A stretch of 54,336 bases of DNA, from positions 1 through 54,336 of the forward strand of contig JAITQA010000098.1 in the NCBI GenBank assembly GCA_031289145.1, given 5' to 3'. Positions 16,201 to 26,900 of the stretch are shown here, one piece after another. A program made the position numbers and the translations under genes. The notes below the pieces were generated by a model that worked only from the letters and a program-made list of their open reading frames with translations, had not been told where the DNA came from and ran no database searches. How positions within the stretch are numbered: the stretch's first letter is position 1; every line of letters starts with the position of its first letter. The stretch is from Dysgonamonadaceae bacterium (GTDB taxonomy: Bacteria; Bacteroidota; Bacteroidia; Bacteroidales; Azobacteroidaceae).

Positions 16201-17964
16201 TTAATCAAACACCACCGGCAACCACTTTGCCGGTGCGCTTTCCGTCAATCCATTGAATCCGTCGTTGATGTTTTTATCATGGAGCACGGCATTAAACATC
16301 AATCGACTGTTCTTGGCGTCGATCAATGAGGTGGGAATAGCCAACTCGGCAACAAATCCTGTGTCGTGCTGTCCGTCGTTGAACACGCCGCTGAGACCGG
16401 CTTTGCACGTGACGCCGTTGTTGTCGGCAACGAGCGTTTTAGTTGATGCGTCGTACTTCACTTTGAACTTCAATGTTTTCTCTCCATTGTTCAGCATGAT
16501 GGTGAAGGCGTCGTCAGTAGTCAGCGCTTCGTCCAGACGTTCGATCAGCAGATAGGTGTTGTTGGTATCGTGTGCCAGACGGAACACCGCTTGTGAGTGC
16601 GAGTCACTTCCCAGAAAGAAGGCGTCTGTGTTGGCCGTCCAATCTGTGTTGTCGCCATCCACCATTATGGTCTTTTGAGGAATGTTGATGCGATGATTGA
16701 GCACCATTTTCCCTACCAGGATTGAACCTTTCGTTCCGCTGGTAATAACGCGCGGGCAAGCGACGGCAAGCGTATGCGAGTCATCCAAATCAGTACAGCC
16801 CCAAAAAGAGGGAGCATTTGGAAAGGGGATATTCATCACGTCGTGATCGAAATCGTCGGCCGTGGAGCCTCCCATCAGCAGAATGAAACGACCGTCGAGG
16901 GTATTGACATTGGCATTGTACGACAGCACGCTTTCGCCCGACGGGAACAATGATAAGTAGGGCGCAGCGCCAACAAACACATTCCATTGGTGGTTGACAG
17001 GACCTTCTTCGTTTTGTCCGATGGATGTTGCCCAGTTGTCGGTCGAGTTGCAATAGGAGATGCGGTATTCCGACCCTGCATAGTTCAGCCGCGCTTCGCA
17101 CACGATGGCGATGGTTTGGTTATCGTGCAACAAACGTGCGCTGACCATCTGTCCGGAGAAGATTTTGACGCCATTATCATTGGTATAAGTGTATTGATGC
17201 ACCACGCGAATCGGCAACTGACCGATCGGCGGCGTCCATATCTGTCCGTTGTCATACGAACGAATGATGGATGAGCCGGAGTTGTGAATGCCTTCGGTCG
17301 GATCGTTGTCGGTGAAATAAACCTGCACTTCGCCGTTGGGCAGTTGCAACAGGTATGGCTCCCAGCACGAGCCTTGATATATGATCTCTTCCGGCGTCCA
17401 TGTCATGCCGTTGTCGCTGCTGCGCCGCAACATCAGTCCGCTGTCCCACGGACGGGTGTAATAACCCTGATTGTCACGGAAGCAACAAACTGCAAGGATG
17501 TCACCGTTTTGCAATACTACCGCATCAGCCGTCGCAAATACGCGCGTATCCGACCCGTGCGGATATTTGGTGAAGAAAGATTTACTCACACTCCACGTCA
17601 ACAGGTTTTGGCTCAACGTATAATAGATGTTCGGACCGGTTTGTCCGTCCTGATAAAACAGAATATACTGTCCGTTAGCTAACTTCTTGATGCGTGGATA
17701 AACAGGATAAGCGCAGGCGAGTTCGCTGCTTTGCAGTTCCACATAGCGGCGGAAATCAAGTTCCAGCAGATTGTTCTTGTCGTCTTTGTGAGAATCAATC
17801 ACCGTAGCGCGTGTGTTTAATTTAGTAATATCCGTGATCGTCGGCTGATTTTCTCCCGAAGTATCGTCCGGATCGTCTCCATTGCTGCCGGAGCAACATA
17901 TAATACACAATGATAGCAACCAAACGGACGAATGCAGCCGGTAATAACACCCATTTCTTTTCAT
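16201..17964 (-). CDS. Sialidase-fold (BNR/Asp-box) lipoprotein with C-terminal carbohydrate-binding-like domain
   Basis: Signal peptide ends LCIICCSGSNGDD with a lipoprotein Cys near residue 24. The six-bladed propeller has Asp boxes SSDNGMTWT (about 180-190) and SYDNGQIWT (about 240), and the region after residue 430 (DGDNTDWTANTDAFFLG, then a beta-rich stretch) resembles family 9 carbohydrate-binding modules. Sialidase-fold proteins include sialidases and exo-arabinanases of GH93; the sequence does not decide, and no sialidase FRIP motif or catalytic Arg triad is identified here. A TTG at 17973 is in frame; ATG 17964 is the better start. It overlaps nothing and lies 12 bases after the GH-A gene, in the PUL operon. 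Confidence 0.72.
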   Translation of the reverse strand: MKRNGCYYRLHSSVWLLSLCIICCSGSNGDDPDDTSGENQPTITDITKLNTRATVIDSHKDDKNNLLELDFRRYVELQSSELACAYPVYPRIKKLANGQYILFYQDGQTGPNIYYTLSQNLLTWSVSKSFFTKYPHGSDTRVFATADAVVLQNGDILAVCCFRDNQGYYTRPWDSGLMLRRSSDNGMTWTPEEIIYQGSCWEPYLLQLPNGEVQVYFTDNDPTEGIHNSGSSIIRSYDNGQIWTPPIGQLPIRVVHQYTYTNDNGVKIFSGQMVSARLLHDNQTIAIVCEARLNYAGSEYRISYCNSTDNWATSIGQNEEGPVNHQWNVFVGAAPYLSLFPSGESVLSYNANVNTLDGRFILLMGGSTADDFDHDVMNIPFPNAPSFWGCTDLDDSHTLAVACPRVITSGTKGSILVGKMVLNHRINIPQKTIMVDGDNTDWTANTDAFFLGSDSHSQAVFRLAHDTNNTYLLIERLDEALTTDDAFTIMLNNGEKTLKFKVKYDASTKTLVADNNGVTCKAGLSGVFNDGQHDTGFVAELAIPTSLIDAKNSRLMFNAVLHDKNINDGFNGLTESAPAKWLPVVFD

Positions 17965-17976
17965 GGCTTTCAATTT

Positions 17977-19068
17977 TTATGACTTTCCTGTCATACTCTT
18001 GATAAATGTGATCTCCTCCTCGCTATACGGCATTCCGTCAAGATTAAGAATATCGTGAAACCAAACTGTAGGTTCGGGTTCGTCGGCTTTGTGACTCCAA
18101 TGCACATGAAAATTGCATTTGCCCTTCACCAATCCCCAACTGATGGCGCCGATATTTTCACGTTTTAAGATGGGCATAATCGCCTCAAATGTTGATTCGG
18201 GGCGACCCATATACTCCTGACAAATCATAGGACGACGAAAACGCTTAAGCATTTTGATGAACGCTTCCATGCCGTCGGCGTTTGAGTAGCAATGATAAGT
18301 CATCACGTCGCAGTTCTCGCCCAGGAAGCTGACAATATCCATGGCAGTGTTTTTGCCCGGAATCCCCCAGATTGGGGAAGACAAGGGTTGCGACGGATTG
18401 ACGCTTCTCGCCCACTTGAACACGGCACGCAGCAAGCCCATGGAATCGGCGTCGCGGTTGAAATTCTGCGGCTCGTTGTACAAACACCAGAGCAGAATCC
18501 GCGAATCATCTTTGAAAGTCGTCAGGATATCCTTGACATAGCGCTCCAATGGCGCCCATTGCGTAGAATCGTTGACAACCTCTGCTTTGGGACTTTGCAG
18601 CCAGCCCGAATTGTGTACACCTTGAATGGGGTCGGGCTGTTTACCCATCTTTGCTTCGGGTTGGGTGGGTTTGCCTCCGTTGGTGAAGAAGGAGGCGATC
18701 ACTTTCAGGTGATGTTGCTCGCAAATGTCGAAGAAGCGCGACAATCGTTCTTTCATGCCATCAGGATCGACCTGCCACACCAGATCGTACAGAAAAATGC
18801 GCACCGTATTGAAACCCAAATCTTCCATCCAACCCATTTCTTTGTCGATGGTTTGCGGGTCGAACGTTTCGGCCTGCCACATTTCAATCTGATTAATGGC
18901 TGTCGAAGTGACGTAATTCGCGCCGACCGGCCACCCTTGTTCTGCATACCATGCGCTGGCCTTTTCTTCTGTCCAACGTTCACTCGTTGCGGGTTCCTGT
19001 TTGTTACCGGCACAACTGATAATACAGAAAACGGCGCATACATACAATCCTATATCTTTATTTTTCAT
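17977..19068 (-). CDS. Clan GH-A glycoside hydrolase lipoprotein
   Basis: A 363-residue cell-surface or periplasmic glycosidase. Lipobox FCIISC puts the lipid on Cys19. The barrel starts at GWPVGANYVTSTAINQ, has LGFNTVRIFLYDLVWQ, the acid/base Glu199 in CLYNEPQNF, and the nucleophile Glu285 in MICQEYMGRP, the two-Glu layout of GH5 and relatives. Many homologues are annotated as beta-xylanase or cellulase family, but the exact family is not certain from sequence. It sits in the PUL between the DUF5107/TPR gene and the sialidase-fold gene. Confidence 0.75.
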   Translation of the reverse strand: MKNKDIGLYVCAVFCIISCAGNKQEPATSERWTEEKASAWYAEQGWPVGANYVTSTAINQIEMWQAETFDPQTIDKEMGWMEDLGFNTVRIFLYDLVWQVDPDGMKERLSRFFDICEQHHLKVIASFFTNGGKPTQPEAKMGKQPDPIQGVHNSGWLQSPKAEVVNDSTQWAPLERYVKDILTTFKDDSRILLWCLYNEPQNFNRDADSMGLLRAVFKWARSVNPSQPLSSPIWGIPGKNTAMDIVSFLGENCDVMTYHCYSNADGMEAFIKMLKRFRRPMICQEYMGRPESTFEAIMPILKRENIGAISWGLVKGKCNFHVHWSHKADEPEPTVWFHDILNLDGMPYSEEEITFIKSMTGKS

Positions 19069-19080
19069 CGCTATATTTTA

Positions 19081-22000
19081 TTATTGGTTCATTATTCTTG
19101 CCCACAAATTGTCGGGTTTTGCATTCAGCGCTTTGGCAAAGTATTCTTGTGCACGCGCTACGTCGCCTTTGCCCAAATAGCCCAATCCGGCCATGTAGAA
19201 AGAGGAAGTATTGACTTCGGCCACTGTTTTACCCGGGCCGAATGAAACGAAAAAGTTTTCGACGTAATCAGTTGCTTCGCCCTCGCCTTGCTTAATTAAG
19301 GCGTCGAACAGCGGTGTGACGTCGGCTTTCTTGTCCAACTTCAGCATGGCCATCGCCTTCTCGTAATCGTATATATTTGTACCACCGGAAAGATTCTCGG
19401 CAGCCAATCGATAATACTTTTTGGCTTCGCTTTGCTTGCCTTGCTGTTCCAAAGCCAGTCCTGTCAGATAGTACACCTGCGCATTGCGGGCGTATATATC
19501 TTCGCGCGACAGACATTGATTTTCAGGATAGGTATCGGCCAAGCGGAAGTATTCGCAAGCTTTCGCCGCATCGCCTTTGTCGAACGCCGCCTTGCCTGCC
19601 AGTAAACAGGCATCGACATAGATATCGTGTAAATCGTTGACGCCTTCCTGGCGACTGAAGAAGTTGTCCGTCAGGTGACCGATCGCCTTGTCGTATTCGC
19701 CCTGAAAAATAGTCATCCTGATTTCGCGCACAAACGAATCATAGCGATTCTTCACCACATCGTGATGCGCAGACAACAGCTCGTAACGCTTCTGTGGTAT
19801 AACGCCGCTACTCTCATAAACCTCGTCAAGTTCGGCAAGGAAGATAGGTTGCGTAGCGTCGATTGCGATGGCTTTCTCGTAATTCTCAATGGTACGCGCC
19901 GCATCTTTCAGATGGAACTTATAAGCCCACCCCAGATTGCGGTAAGCCATGGCAAAGCGCGGATTAAGTTGTATCGCCTTTCGCCAGTAGTCCATCGCCT
20001 TGTCGGGCTGCTTCTGAAACAGCAGGTTGCCCATATAATAAGATGTATTGGCCGCATCGGGCAGATATTCCATTGCTTTCTCGTAAACCTTCACCGTTTC
20101 GAGGCGAAAGGGGAAACAGTAGTCGATGGGCAGGGCGACGGCCTGCGTAAAGTAATTTTTAGCAGCCGCATTTTCACCATTCATATCGGCCAAATAACCG
20201 AGATAATACTTCACGGTGGGATACGAAGTTGATTTATCAATAGAAGACAGCAATGCCTCGGCTTCCACAGGGGATCCATTGTTGAGATAAGCCACAGCCA
20301 ACTCGAGGTAGGATTCGGGCTGATTGCGCATCAGTTGTGTAAATTCAGATTGTGGACGGACGCCCAACAGGCAACTTTCGTGCACGGCATACGCATTCAG
20401 CGGATCGAACCGCAAGACTGCGATATTGATGGTGCGAGCTGCTGCTTCCTTGCCGGAAATGCGTAACAGAGTTGTTTGCAGATTGAGTGCGCTGAGGTTG
20501 CGAGCATTGGTAGCCAGCGAGGCCTCGATTTCTTCAAGCGCACGCTCATACCGATGTTGCGTGGCCGAGATCTGCGCCAACTGAAAATAGGCAGCCGATG
20601 CAAACGCATAATCCCAGGCAGCGCGATAGAGCGTATCGACGGCAGCCGGATAATTGCCTTGCACTTTCAATATCAATCCCAGATGATAGAGCGCTTCACA
20701 ATCGCGCGGACGGGTGTAATCTTTGGTCAGACGACTGACGGCGCGGCGCAAGTGCATGGCAGCCTGGGCGTATTCGCCGTTTTCTCGGTAGAAAATACCC
20801 ATCTGCGTGTTGCTGCGGACGTCGTTCGGATCACGCCGAAGCACTTCCTCGAAATAATCGTTGGGATTGACGAATGCATTGTGAAATTGCTTGTTGCGCA
20901 AGCCGACCAGATAACATTCTTCGATATTATTGATTTCTTTTGGTTTGAGCGGTGGTCGAACTTCATGCGGCAGCGGTTTTTCAGCGTTCTTTGGCTGTGG
21001 TGAGTAGGCGATCAACTCCTTTCCGGAGGCATCGGAAAGCGACAGTACAAGTTCTTCTTTTATCAGGCCGGCGGCGATTGCTATCTCAGTCTGAAACGGT
21101 TGATCGGGAGCGACATCCACAATCTTTTGGAAGAGCGTCGTTCCTTCTTTCTTCTTTAAAAGAATAGTTGCCCCACGCTCACGTTGCGTAGTGTTGGCGG
21201 CGATCAGCGCTTTTGTTCCGTTCAGTTCCAGATTGAGAGCTGCGTGTTCGTTGCCTTTCTTCGCGCCATGCATATCCCGTATCCCGTACCAGTGTTTAGT
21301 GAATGTTTTCACCTCGTAGGGGTTGATCCAACTATAATCAGGCTGATTGTCGGAATATGCGCCAACCATGAGTTCGATATACGGTCCATCGCTATCGGTC
21401 AACACCTGACTGTCCCACATAGCGCCATAAGCGCCGGGGCCCCATTGCCACAACTTGCCGCCTTTCACAATAGAATGATTGCCGACCAACATCGTACCTG
21501 CTTTGCGGCTGTAGTCGTAACCGGCAATGAAATCGTCTTTTAGATCGTAGGCGAAGATCGATACCGGATCGGGATGATTCTTCCACCATGAAATGTCGAT
21601 ACTGTCGTTGTAATAGGGTTTTCCCAGATAAGGCTCGCGACTGATTGGCCAGTGCACAAAACTGTTTTTAGCATGATAGACTCCGAAATCGGTGCTTTCG
21701 GGAAAGATGATCTGATAGTCGTTGTTGGCGGCAGTCGATACGTTCGACCAGTAGAGAAACGAGTTTTTGTTCATGGTTTCGTTGACCAGCCGTCCCGATA
21801 CTTCGATATACGACTTGCTTGGATAGAGCGTCAGTCCGATCGCCCACGACATACGCTGGCGCGGCTCGGTCTCACCGATCCAGATCGTCTTGCTGCCGTC
21901 GGTGTTCTCCGCCAGTTTGTAATCCACCGGAAGATATGACGACGCGCGGTGGTGGTGGAACACGTTGAACTCCACGCCTCCCGAAATCCACGCTCCCAGC

Positions 22001-22386
22001 ATTCCCACGTTAGAAGGTTTGATGACGTGCTGATGATAGAAGATGTCGTAGCCATTGGTCTTGTCGATCGCATAGAGTAGGCGACCGCCGATGTCGGGTA
22101 GCACGCAGAGTTTGATATATTCGTTCTCGATATACAACGCTTTATGCACTTGCGCCGAGCGTTCGTTGGTCACGTTGTCGTTCATCGCGTAGGGATACAC
22201 GCCGCGTGTCGCTCGTTGATAGGCAAAACTGCGTTCGAAACTCGGCGCTTTCTCGGGGGCGTTGACTACGTAAGAGGGTAGCGTCAATGTTCCTTCCCAT
22301 ATCTTTACGTCGTGCGTATTTTGCGCCGACAGTTTGACCAGCACGCTCAATAAGGCGCACGAAGTCCATATCATGATTCTTTTCAT
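19081..22386 (-). CDS. DUF5107 protein with TPR repeats, PUL-associated
   Basis: A large exported protein of 1101 residues. The signal peptide ends near KLSAQ. Residues about 25-330 match DUF5107, a domain resembling the galactose mutarotase fold, with VLPDIGGRLLYAIDKTNG, PSNVGMLGAWISGGVEFN and HHHRASSYLPVDYK. Residues about 480-1095 carry many TPR-like helices (FYRENGEYAQAAMHLRRAV, FQKQPDKAMDYWRKAIQLNP, GDVARAQEYFAKALNAKP). DUF5107 proteins recur in glycan loci and a catalytic role has been suspected; I cannot show one. Upstream neighbour of the GH-A enzyme, transcribed after SusD. Confidence 0.75.
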   Translation of the reverse strand: MKRIMIWTSCALLSVLVKLSAQNTHDVKIWEGTLTLPSYVVNAPEKAPSFERSFAYQRATRGVYPYAMNDNVTNERSAQVHKALYIENEYIKLCVLPDIGGRLLYAIDKTNGYDIFYHQHVIKPSNVGMLGAWISGGVEFNVFHHHRASSYLPVDYKLAENTDGSKTIWIGETEPRQRMSWAIGLTLYPSKSYIEVSGRLVNETMNKNSFLYWSNVSTAANNDYQIIFPESTDFGVYHAKNSFVHWPISREPYLGKPYYNDSIDISWWKNHPDPVSIFAYDLKDDFIAGYDYSRKAGTMLVGNHSIVKGGKLWQWGPGAYGAMWDSQVLTDSDGPYIELMVGAYSDNQPDYSWINPYEVKTFTKHWYGIRDMHGAKKGNEHAALNLELNGTKALIAANTTQRERGATILLKKKEGTTLFQKIVDVAPDQPFQTEIAIAAGLIKEELVLSLSDASGKELIAYSPQPKNAEKPLPHEVRPPLKPKEINNIEECYLVGLRNKQFHNAFVNPNDYFEEVLRRDPNDVRSNTQMGIFYRENGEYAQAAMHLRRAVSRLTKDYTRPRDCEALYHLGLILKVQGNYPAAVDTLYRAAWDYAFASAAYFQLAQISATQHRYERALEEIEASLATNARNLSALNLQTTLLRISGKEAAARTINIAVLRFDPLNAYAVHESCLLGVRPQSEFTQLMRNQPESYLELAVAYLNNGSPVEAEALLSSIDKSTSYPTVKYYLGYLADMNGENAAAKNYFTQAVALPIDYCFPFRLETVKVYEKAMEYLPDAANTSYYMGNLLFQKQPDKAMDYWRKAIQLNPRFAMAYRNLGWAYKFHLKDAARTIENYEKAIAIDATQPIFLAELDEVYESSGVIPQKRYELLSAHHDVVKNRYDSFVREIRMTIFQGEYDKAIGHLTDNFFSRQEGVNDLHDIYVDACLLAGKAAFDKGDAAKACEYFRLADTYPENQCLSREDIYARNAQVYYLTGLALEQQGKQSEAKKYYRLAAENLSGGTNIYDYEKAMAMLKLDKKADVTPLFDALIKQGEGEATDYVENFFVSFGPGKTVAEVNTSSFYMAGLGYLGKGDVARAQEYFAKALNAKPDNLWARIMNQ

Positions 22387-22460
22387 TCTTTCTTAATGAT
22401 TGCGTTTATTAATGTGAATAAAGCCCAATCTCTCGTGATCAGGCTCCTTCCATCATTGCA

Positions 22461-23915
22461 TTAGTACCCGGGATTCTGATCAGTCTCTACGTTGAAGTAG
22501 GGATTATGCAGAAACTCGTTGTCGGGGATCGGCCACCAATAAGCCGCGTCGGAAGTGATGTCGATGTTTTTGGCATACTTTACATACTCGGCCAGCTTGC
22601 CACAGCGAATCAGATCGATGTAACGCTTTCCCTCGCAATAAGTTTCGTAACCGCGTTCCTTCAACACAAGATTGATGAAACTCTCCAGGGTGTTGTAATC
22701 GGCAAGTTTTAAATCGACCGTGGCATTGGCCGTCTTCGGATCTTTGCCATACGCGCGACGGTGCACCCAGTTCAGCTTCTCCATGGAGTCGGCTGTTGGG
22801 CCATTGGCTGCACGGGCGGCCGCTTCGGCATAGTAGAGCAACAGGTCGCTGTACTTATATAGTGGATTGTCGTTGCTGGTATAGCTGCCGGTCTGGTCGG
22901 GATCGATAAATTTCTTACACAGTTTTCGCGCTACTCCGCTCACTGTCGCATTGTAGAGGTTGAACGGACGGCGCAGATCGGCTGCATCCCAATCTACGAT
23001 AAACTTGTTGGCGGCCAGACTGTAGAGGCCCATCGGGCCTTGCGTCGGATTGATGTAGGAAGTACCTGTCGTGTGGCACATCCATGCGAACATGGCGCCA
23101 TTCTGCGAGTTATACTTGATGTAGAATATCTCCTCTGGAGTGCCGACAATGTCAGGACCGAAAATGTTGTAGAAGTCGTCGGCTACAGTCACCGGAACGA
23201 GCGAATATTTGTTGGAGTTGATTACTTCCAACGCCTTATCGCGTGCTTCCACCCATCTCTGTAGATAGAGATACACCTCTGTCAGACAGGTCTTTGCTGC
23301 CCATTTGGATGGCCGCCCATACTGTTTGACTGCATCGGGCAGGCTCTGTTCTGCATACGTCAAGTCCGACACAATCAGATTGTACACCTCGGCCACGGTG
23401 GCGCGTGGACGGATCAATTCTTTCCAATTGGTTTCGTCAAACAGCGGGATGCCACCCCAATGCCACGTCAGGCGCAAATAAGCCAATGCCCGCAAAAATT
23501 TCAACTCGCCTGACAACTCTTTGTAACTCTGCTCCGACATATTGGCATCTTGCATCAATTCCAATATCTCGTTAGCAAAACGAACCACGCGATAGAGTAT
23601 TGCCCACGTGTCGTTGATGCGCGAGATATTTGTCTGGTCAAGTCCCGTATATGACGACATATAGGCATACGAACCGCTTCCATAATTGTAGTCGGCCTGC
23701 GTTTCGTTGATCATCTGCTCATATCGGCCGAAAAGTTGGTCGCGACGTAGCTGATAGTAACAAGAGAGAATCACACTTTCTGTTCGTTCGGCATTCGTCA
23801 TGAATGTCTCGACGGCGTCATATTTGGGTTCTTCCTGCAAAACATCCAGGTCTTCGCATCCCCACGCCATTATACCAATGGCTATTAAAGAGAGTATATA
23901 CTTTTTCATATTCAT
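22461..23915 (-). CDS. SusD-like glycan-binding lipoprotein
   Basis: Signal peptide ends IMAWGC with lipidation at Cys20. After EDLDVLQEEPKYDAVETFM come alpha-helical repeats typical of the SusD/RagB fold (ALAYLRLTWHWGGIPL near residue 150, CLTEVYLYLQRW, LVLKERGYETYCEGKRYIDL near the end). SusD-type proteins sit on the outer-membrane surface, lid the SusC pore and bind glycan. It follows SusC by 14 bases, the usual operon order. M1 at 23915 and M3 are equally possible starts. Confidence 0.93.
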   Translation of the reverse strand: MNMKKYILSLIAIGIMAWGCEDLDVLQEEPKYDAVETFMTNAERTESVILSCYYQLRRDQLFGRYEQMINETQADYNYGSGSYAYMSSYTGLDQTNISRINDTWAILYRVVRFANEILELMQDANMSEQSYKELSGELKFLRALAYLRLTWHWGGIPLFDETNWKELIRPRATVAEVYNLIVSDLTYAEQSLPDAVKQYGRPSKWAAKTCLTEVYLYLQRWVEARDKALEVINSNKYSLVPVTVADDFYNIFGPDIVGTPEEIFYIKYNSQNGAMFAWMCHTTGTSYINPTQGPMGLYSLAANKFIVDWDAADLRRPFNLYNATVSGVARKLCKKFIDPDQTGSYTSNDNPLYKYSDLLLYYAEAAARAANGPTADSMEKLNWVHRRAYGKDPKTANATVDLKLADYNTLESFINLVLKERGYETYCEGKRYIDLIRCGKLAEYVKYAKNIDITSDAAYWWPIPDNEFLHNPYFNVETDQNPGY

Positions 23916-23929
23916 AATACTATTAATAA

Positions 23930-26900
23930 TTAAAACACAATTCTTACACCCATCGTGTAGCTCTTGTTGCCCGGATAGTTGTAGGCGTCGATACCTTGTT
24001 CTATCGCACTGCTACCGCCTTGTGCATTGACCTCTACATCCCAGAAAGGATATTTCGTGACGGTGAACAGGTTCTGCGCGCTCACGTACACTTGCGCTTT
24101 ACGCATTCCGAGCAAACTCTCCGGCAGATTGTAGGCCAACTCAAAGTTCTTCATCCGCAGATAGGAAGCGTCATAGACAAAACGGTTGGACATACGCAGG
24201 TTGCCCGACGCAGCCGCCGTAATATTGGGGTAGGTGGCATTCGGATTGTCGGGTGTCCAATGATCGTAGAGTACTTCGCGCATAGTGCTGATGCCCCATT
24301 GGTAGTCGTGCGTCAAGGCTGCCATACTCAGCGAATATATATCGGCGCCCAGCGAGGCATACAGGAAACAACTCAACTGGAAGTTTTTGTATTTCCAAGA
24401 AGAGGTGAAGCCCAGTGTGCAGTCGGGATGGGGCGTACCGATGATTTCGCGGTCGAAAGTAGTGATGCTGCCATCACCGTCAACGTCTTTATACAGCACT
24501 CGTCCCTGATCGTCGTATCCGTCGTCAACGAAGCCGTAGAACACACCCAGCGGTTCGCCCACGCGAATGAGATGCACGAAATCTTTCATGATGACGATAT
24601 CCTGTTGAGCGCCATTCATGTCTTTACCCTGGTACAGTTCGGTCACCTTGTTCTTATTGAACGACGCATTGGCAGTGACGTTCCACTCCAGCAGGCCTTT
24701 CAGAATGTCGGCGTCAAACCACACTTCAAAGCCTTTGTTCTCCATCCTTCCGATATTTTGGGTGGAGGTGGTGTAACCGCTCGAACGAGGCATTTCAACC
24801 GTGTTGAGCAAGTCTTTGGTCTTTTTCATGTAGTAGTCGGCAGTGACGCGCACGCGGTTGTCGAACAGCGAAAAGTCAACGCCCAGGTCTAATTGGGTGG
24901 TGGTTTCCCATTTCAGATTCGATTGGTAGGTGTCGGACATGCGATAGTAAGGCGTCAAGTCTTTGTTCAACACAATCGTTCCAGAAGTGATGAGATCCAG
25001 CGTCTGGTAGGGCGAAACACCTGTGTTACCCGTCACGCCGTAGCTTACGCGCAACTTCAAGTCCGAGAGAAAATCGGTAGATCTTTCCATAAACGATTCT
25101 TCGGAAACGCGCCATGCCAGGGCAGTCGACGGAAAATATCCCCACTTGCCGCCTTTGCTGTAGCGCGACGAACCGTCGGCACGCATATTAAAGGTTGCCA
25201 TATACTTGCTGTTGCAGGCATAATTCAGGCGGCCGAAGAACGACAGTATCGTCCATTTGGAATAGCTCGATGAAGGCACATTTTGTTTGGCGCCCGCACC
25301 GATATTGAACACGCCGCCCGCATCGCTTTGAAACTGCTCGGCGCTCATGCTGGCCGATTTTGACACCGATTGGTCGTAGGTCATACCGGCCATGGCCGTC
25401 ACGTGATGCGCCTGCACAAATGTCTTATCGTAGGTCACCGTGTTGGTGCTGTTCAGATCGACCGTCTGTGGGAAGCCCAACGTGGCCGATCCCATCGAGC
25501 CGGGATATGCAGTGCTCGTATAGTACTCGTTGCGGGTATCCATTACGTTCGCATTGCCCGACAGACGGATCGTCAGGTCGCTGATCGGTTTGTAGTCGAT
25601 CGCTGCGTTGGACACGAAACCGTAGTTCAATTGCTTGCGTGTCACTTCGTTGATGTAGGCAATCGGATTCAATCCTCCGGTCAGGAAGTCGGTGCGCATC
25701 AGGCTGTAGTTGCCATTCTCGTCGTAAGGAGTGATGGTGGCCGGAGCGCCCAGGATGCTGCCGATTACCGACGCCAAGCGGTTGGTGCCTGAACTGTCGT
25801 TGCGATCCCAGTCAGTAAACATATACAGCAACTTGCCTGATACCGTTAGCTTCTTCGACAGATTCATACTGACCTGCGCACGTATCGACATCTTTTTGAT
25901 TTCGTTGGCGGGGATGATACCTTCCTGATCGTAGTAACTCACGCCGAGCAATCCCAGCATCATCTCATTGCCTCCGCTGATATTGATGGAATGATTGTTG
26001 ACCTGGGCTGTGCGAAACACGAGGTCTTGCCAGTCGGTTCCCTTACCGGCGGCCGCAATCTGTTCGGTCGTGTAGAAATCGTTACCGGTAGCTATCTTCT
26101 GCTGTTCATTCATGAACTGTAGGTACTCGGATCCGGTCATCAGATCGAGCTTTTTGATTTGCGAGGCAAAGCCGATACTTCCGTTGTATTCGACGTTCAT
26201 CTTGCCTTGTTTGGCCTGCTTCGTCGTAATGAGCACGACGCCGTTGGCTGCCCGAGACCCATAGATCGCCGAAGCCGATGCATCCTTCAACACTTCGATG
26301 CTCTCTACGTCGGCCACGTTCAGTGTAGAAATTTGTCCGGGAAAGCCGTCGATGATGTAGAGCGGCTCGTTTCCTCCCTTGATGGAGTTCGTTCCACGAA
26401 TGCGAATTTGGATGGTTGAACCGGGCATACCCGATCCTTGCTTGACTTCGACACCGGCAGCACGCCCTTGCAAGGCCGATTGCACATTCACCTTGGCAAA
26501 TGAATTCATAATGTCACCTTTCACCGAAGCTACCGACCCTGTCAAATCGCGTTTCTTCACCGTGCCGTAACCGATCACAACAACATCGTCGAGACTTTTT
26601 ACGGTTTCCTTCAACACGATGCGAAGCGTGGCGCCCGAAGTAGCCTTTACGCTCGTGTCGGCATAACCCATATAGGTGACGTCAAGCATGCTTCCCTCTT
26701 CGACTTCAATTGAGAACGCACCGGTTAGGTCGCTCACCGTCCTTTTCTTCTCTGTTCGCGAATAGATCGACGCGCCCACAACAGGATCGCCGTTTTCGTT
26801 CACAATAATACCTTTTACGGGGATACCTTCGGCAACGTTGGCCTCACGTCCGGTGAGGTAGATCTTGTTATCAACGATTTCCCACGTGACGCCCGTTTCT

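Noticed and set aside
16201-17964. True sialidase
   Set aside because: Asp boxes and fold only; I could not place an FRIP motif or the Arg triad, so the activity is left open.
18292-19245. 317-codon plus-strand frame
   Set aside because: It is opposite the GH-A gene, which has a lipoprotein signal and both catalytic Glu motifs.
23996-24892. 298-codon plus-strand frame
   Set aside because: It lies opposite the SusC barrel and has no family match; GC-rich strand shadow.
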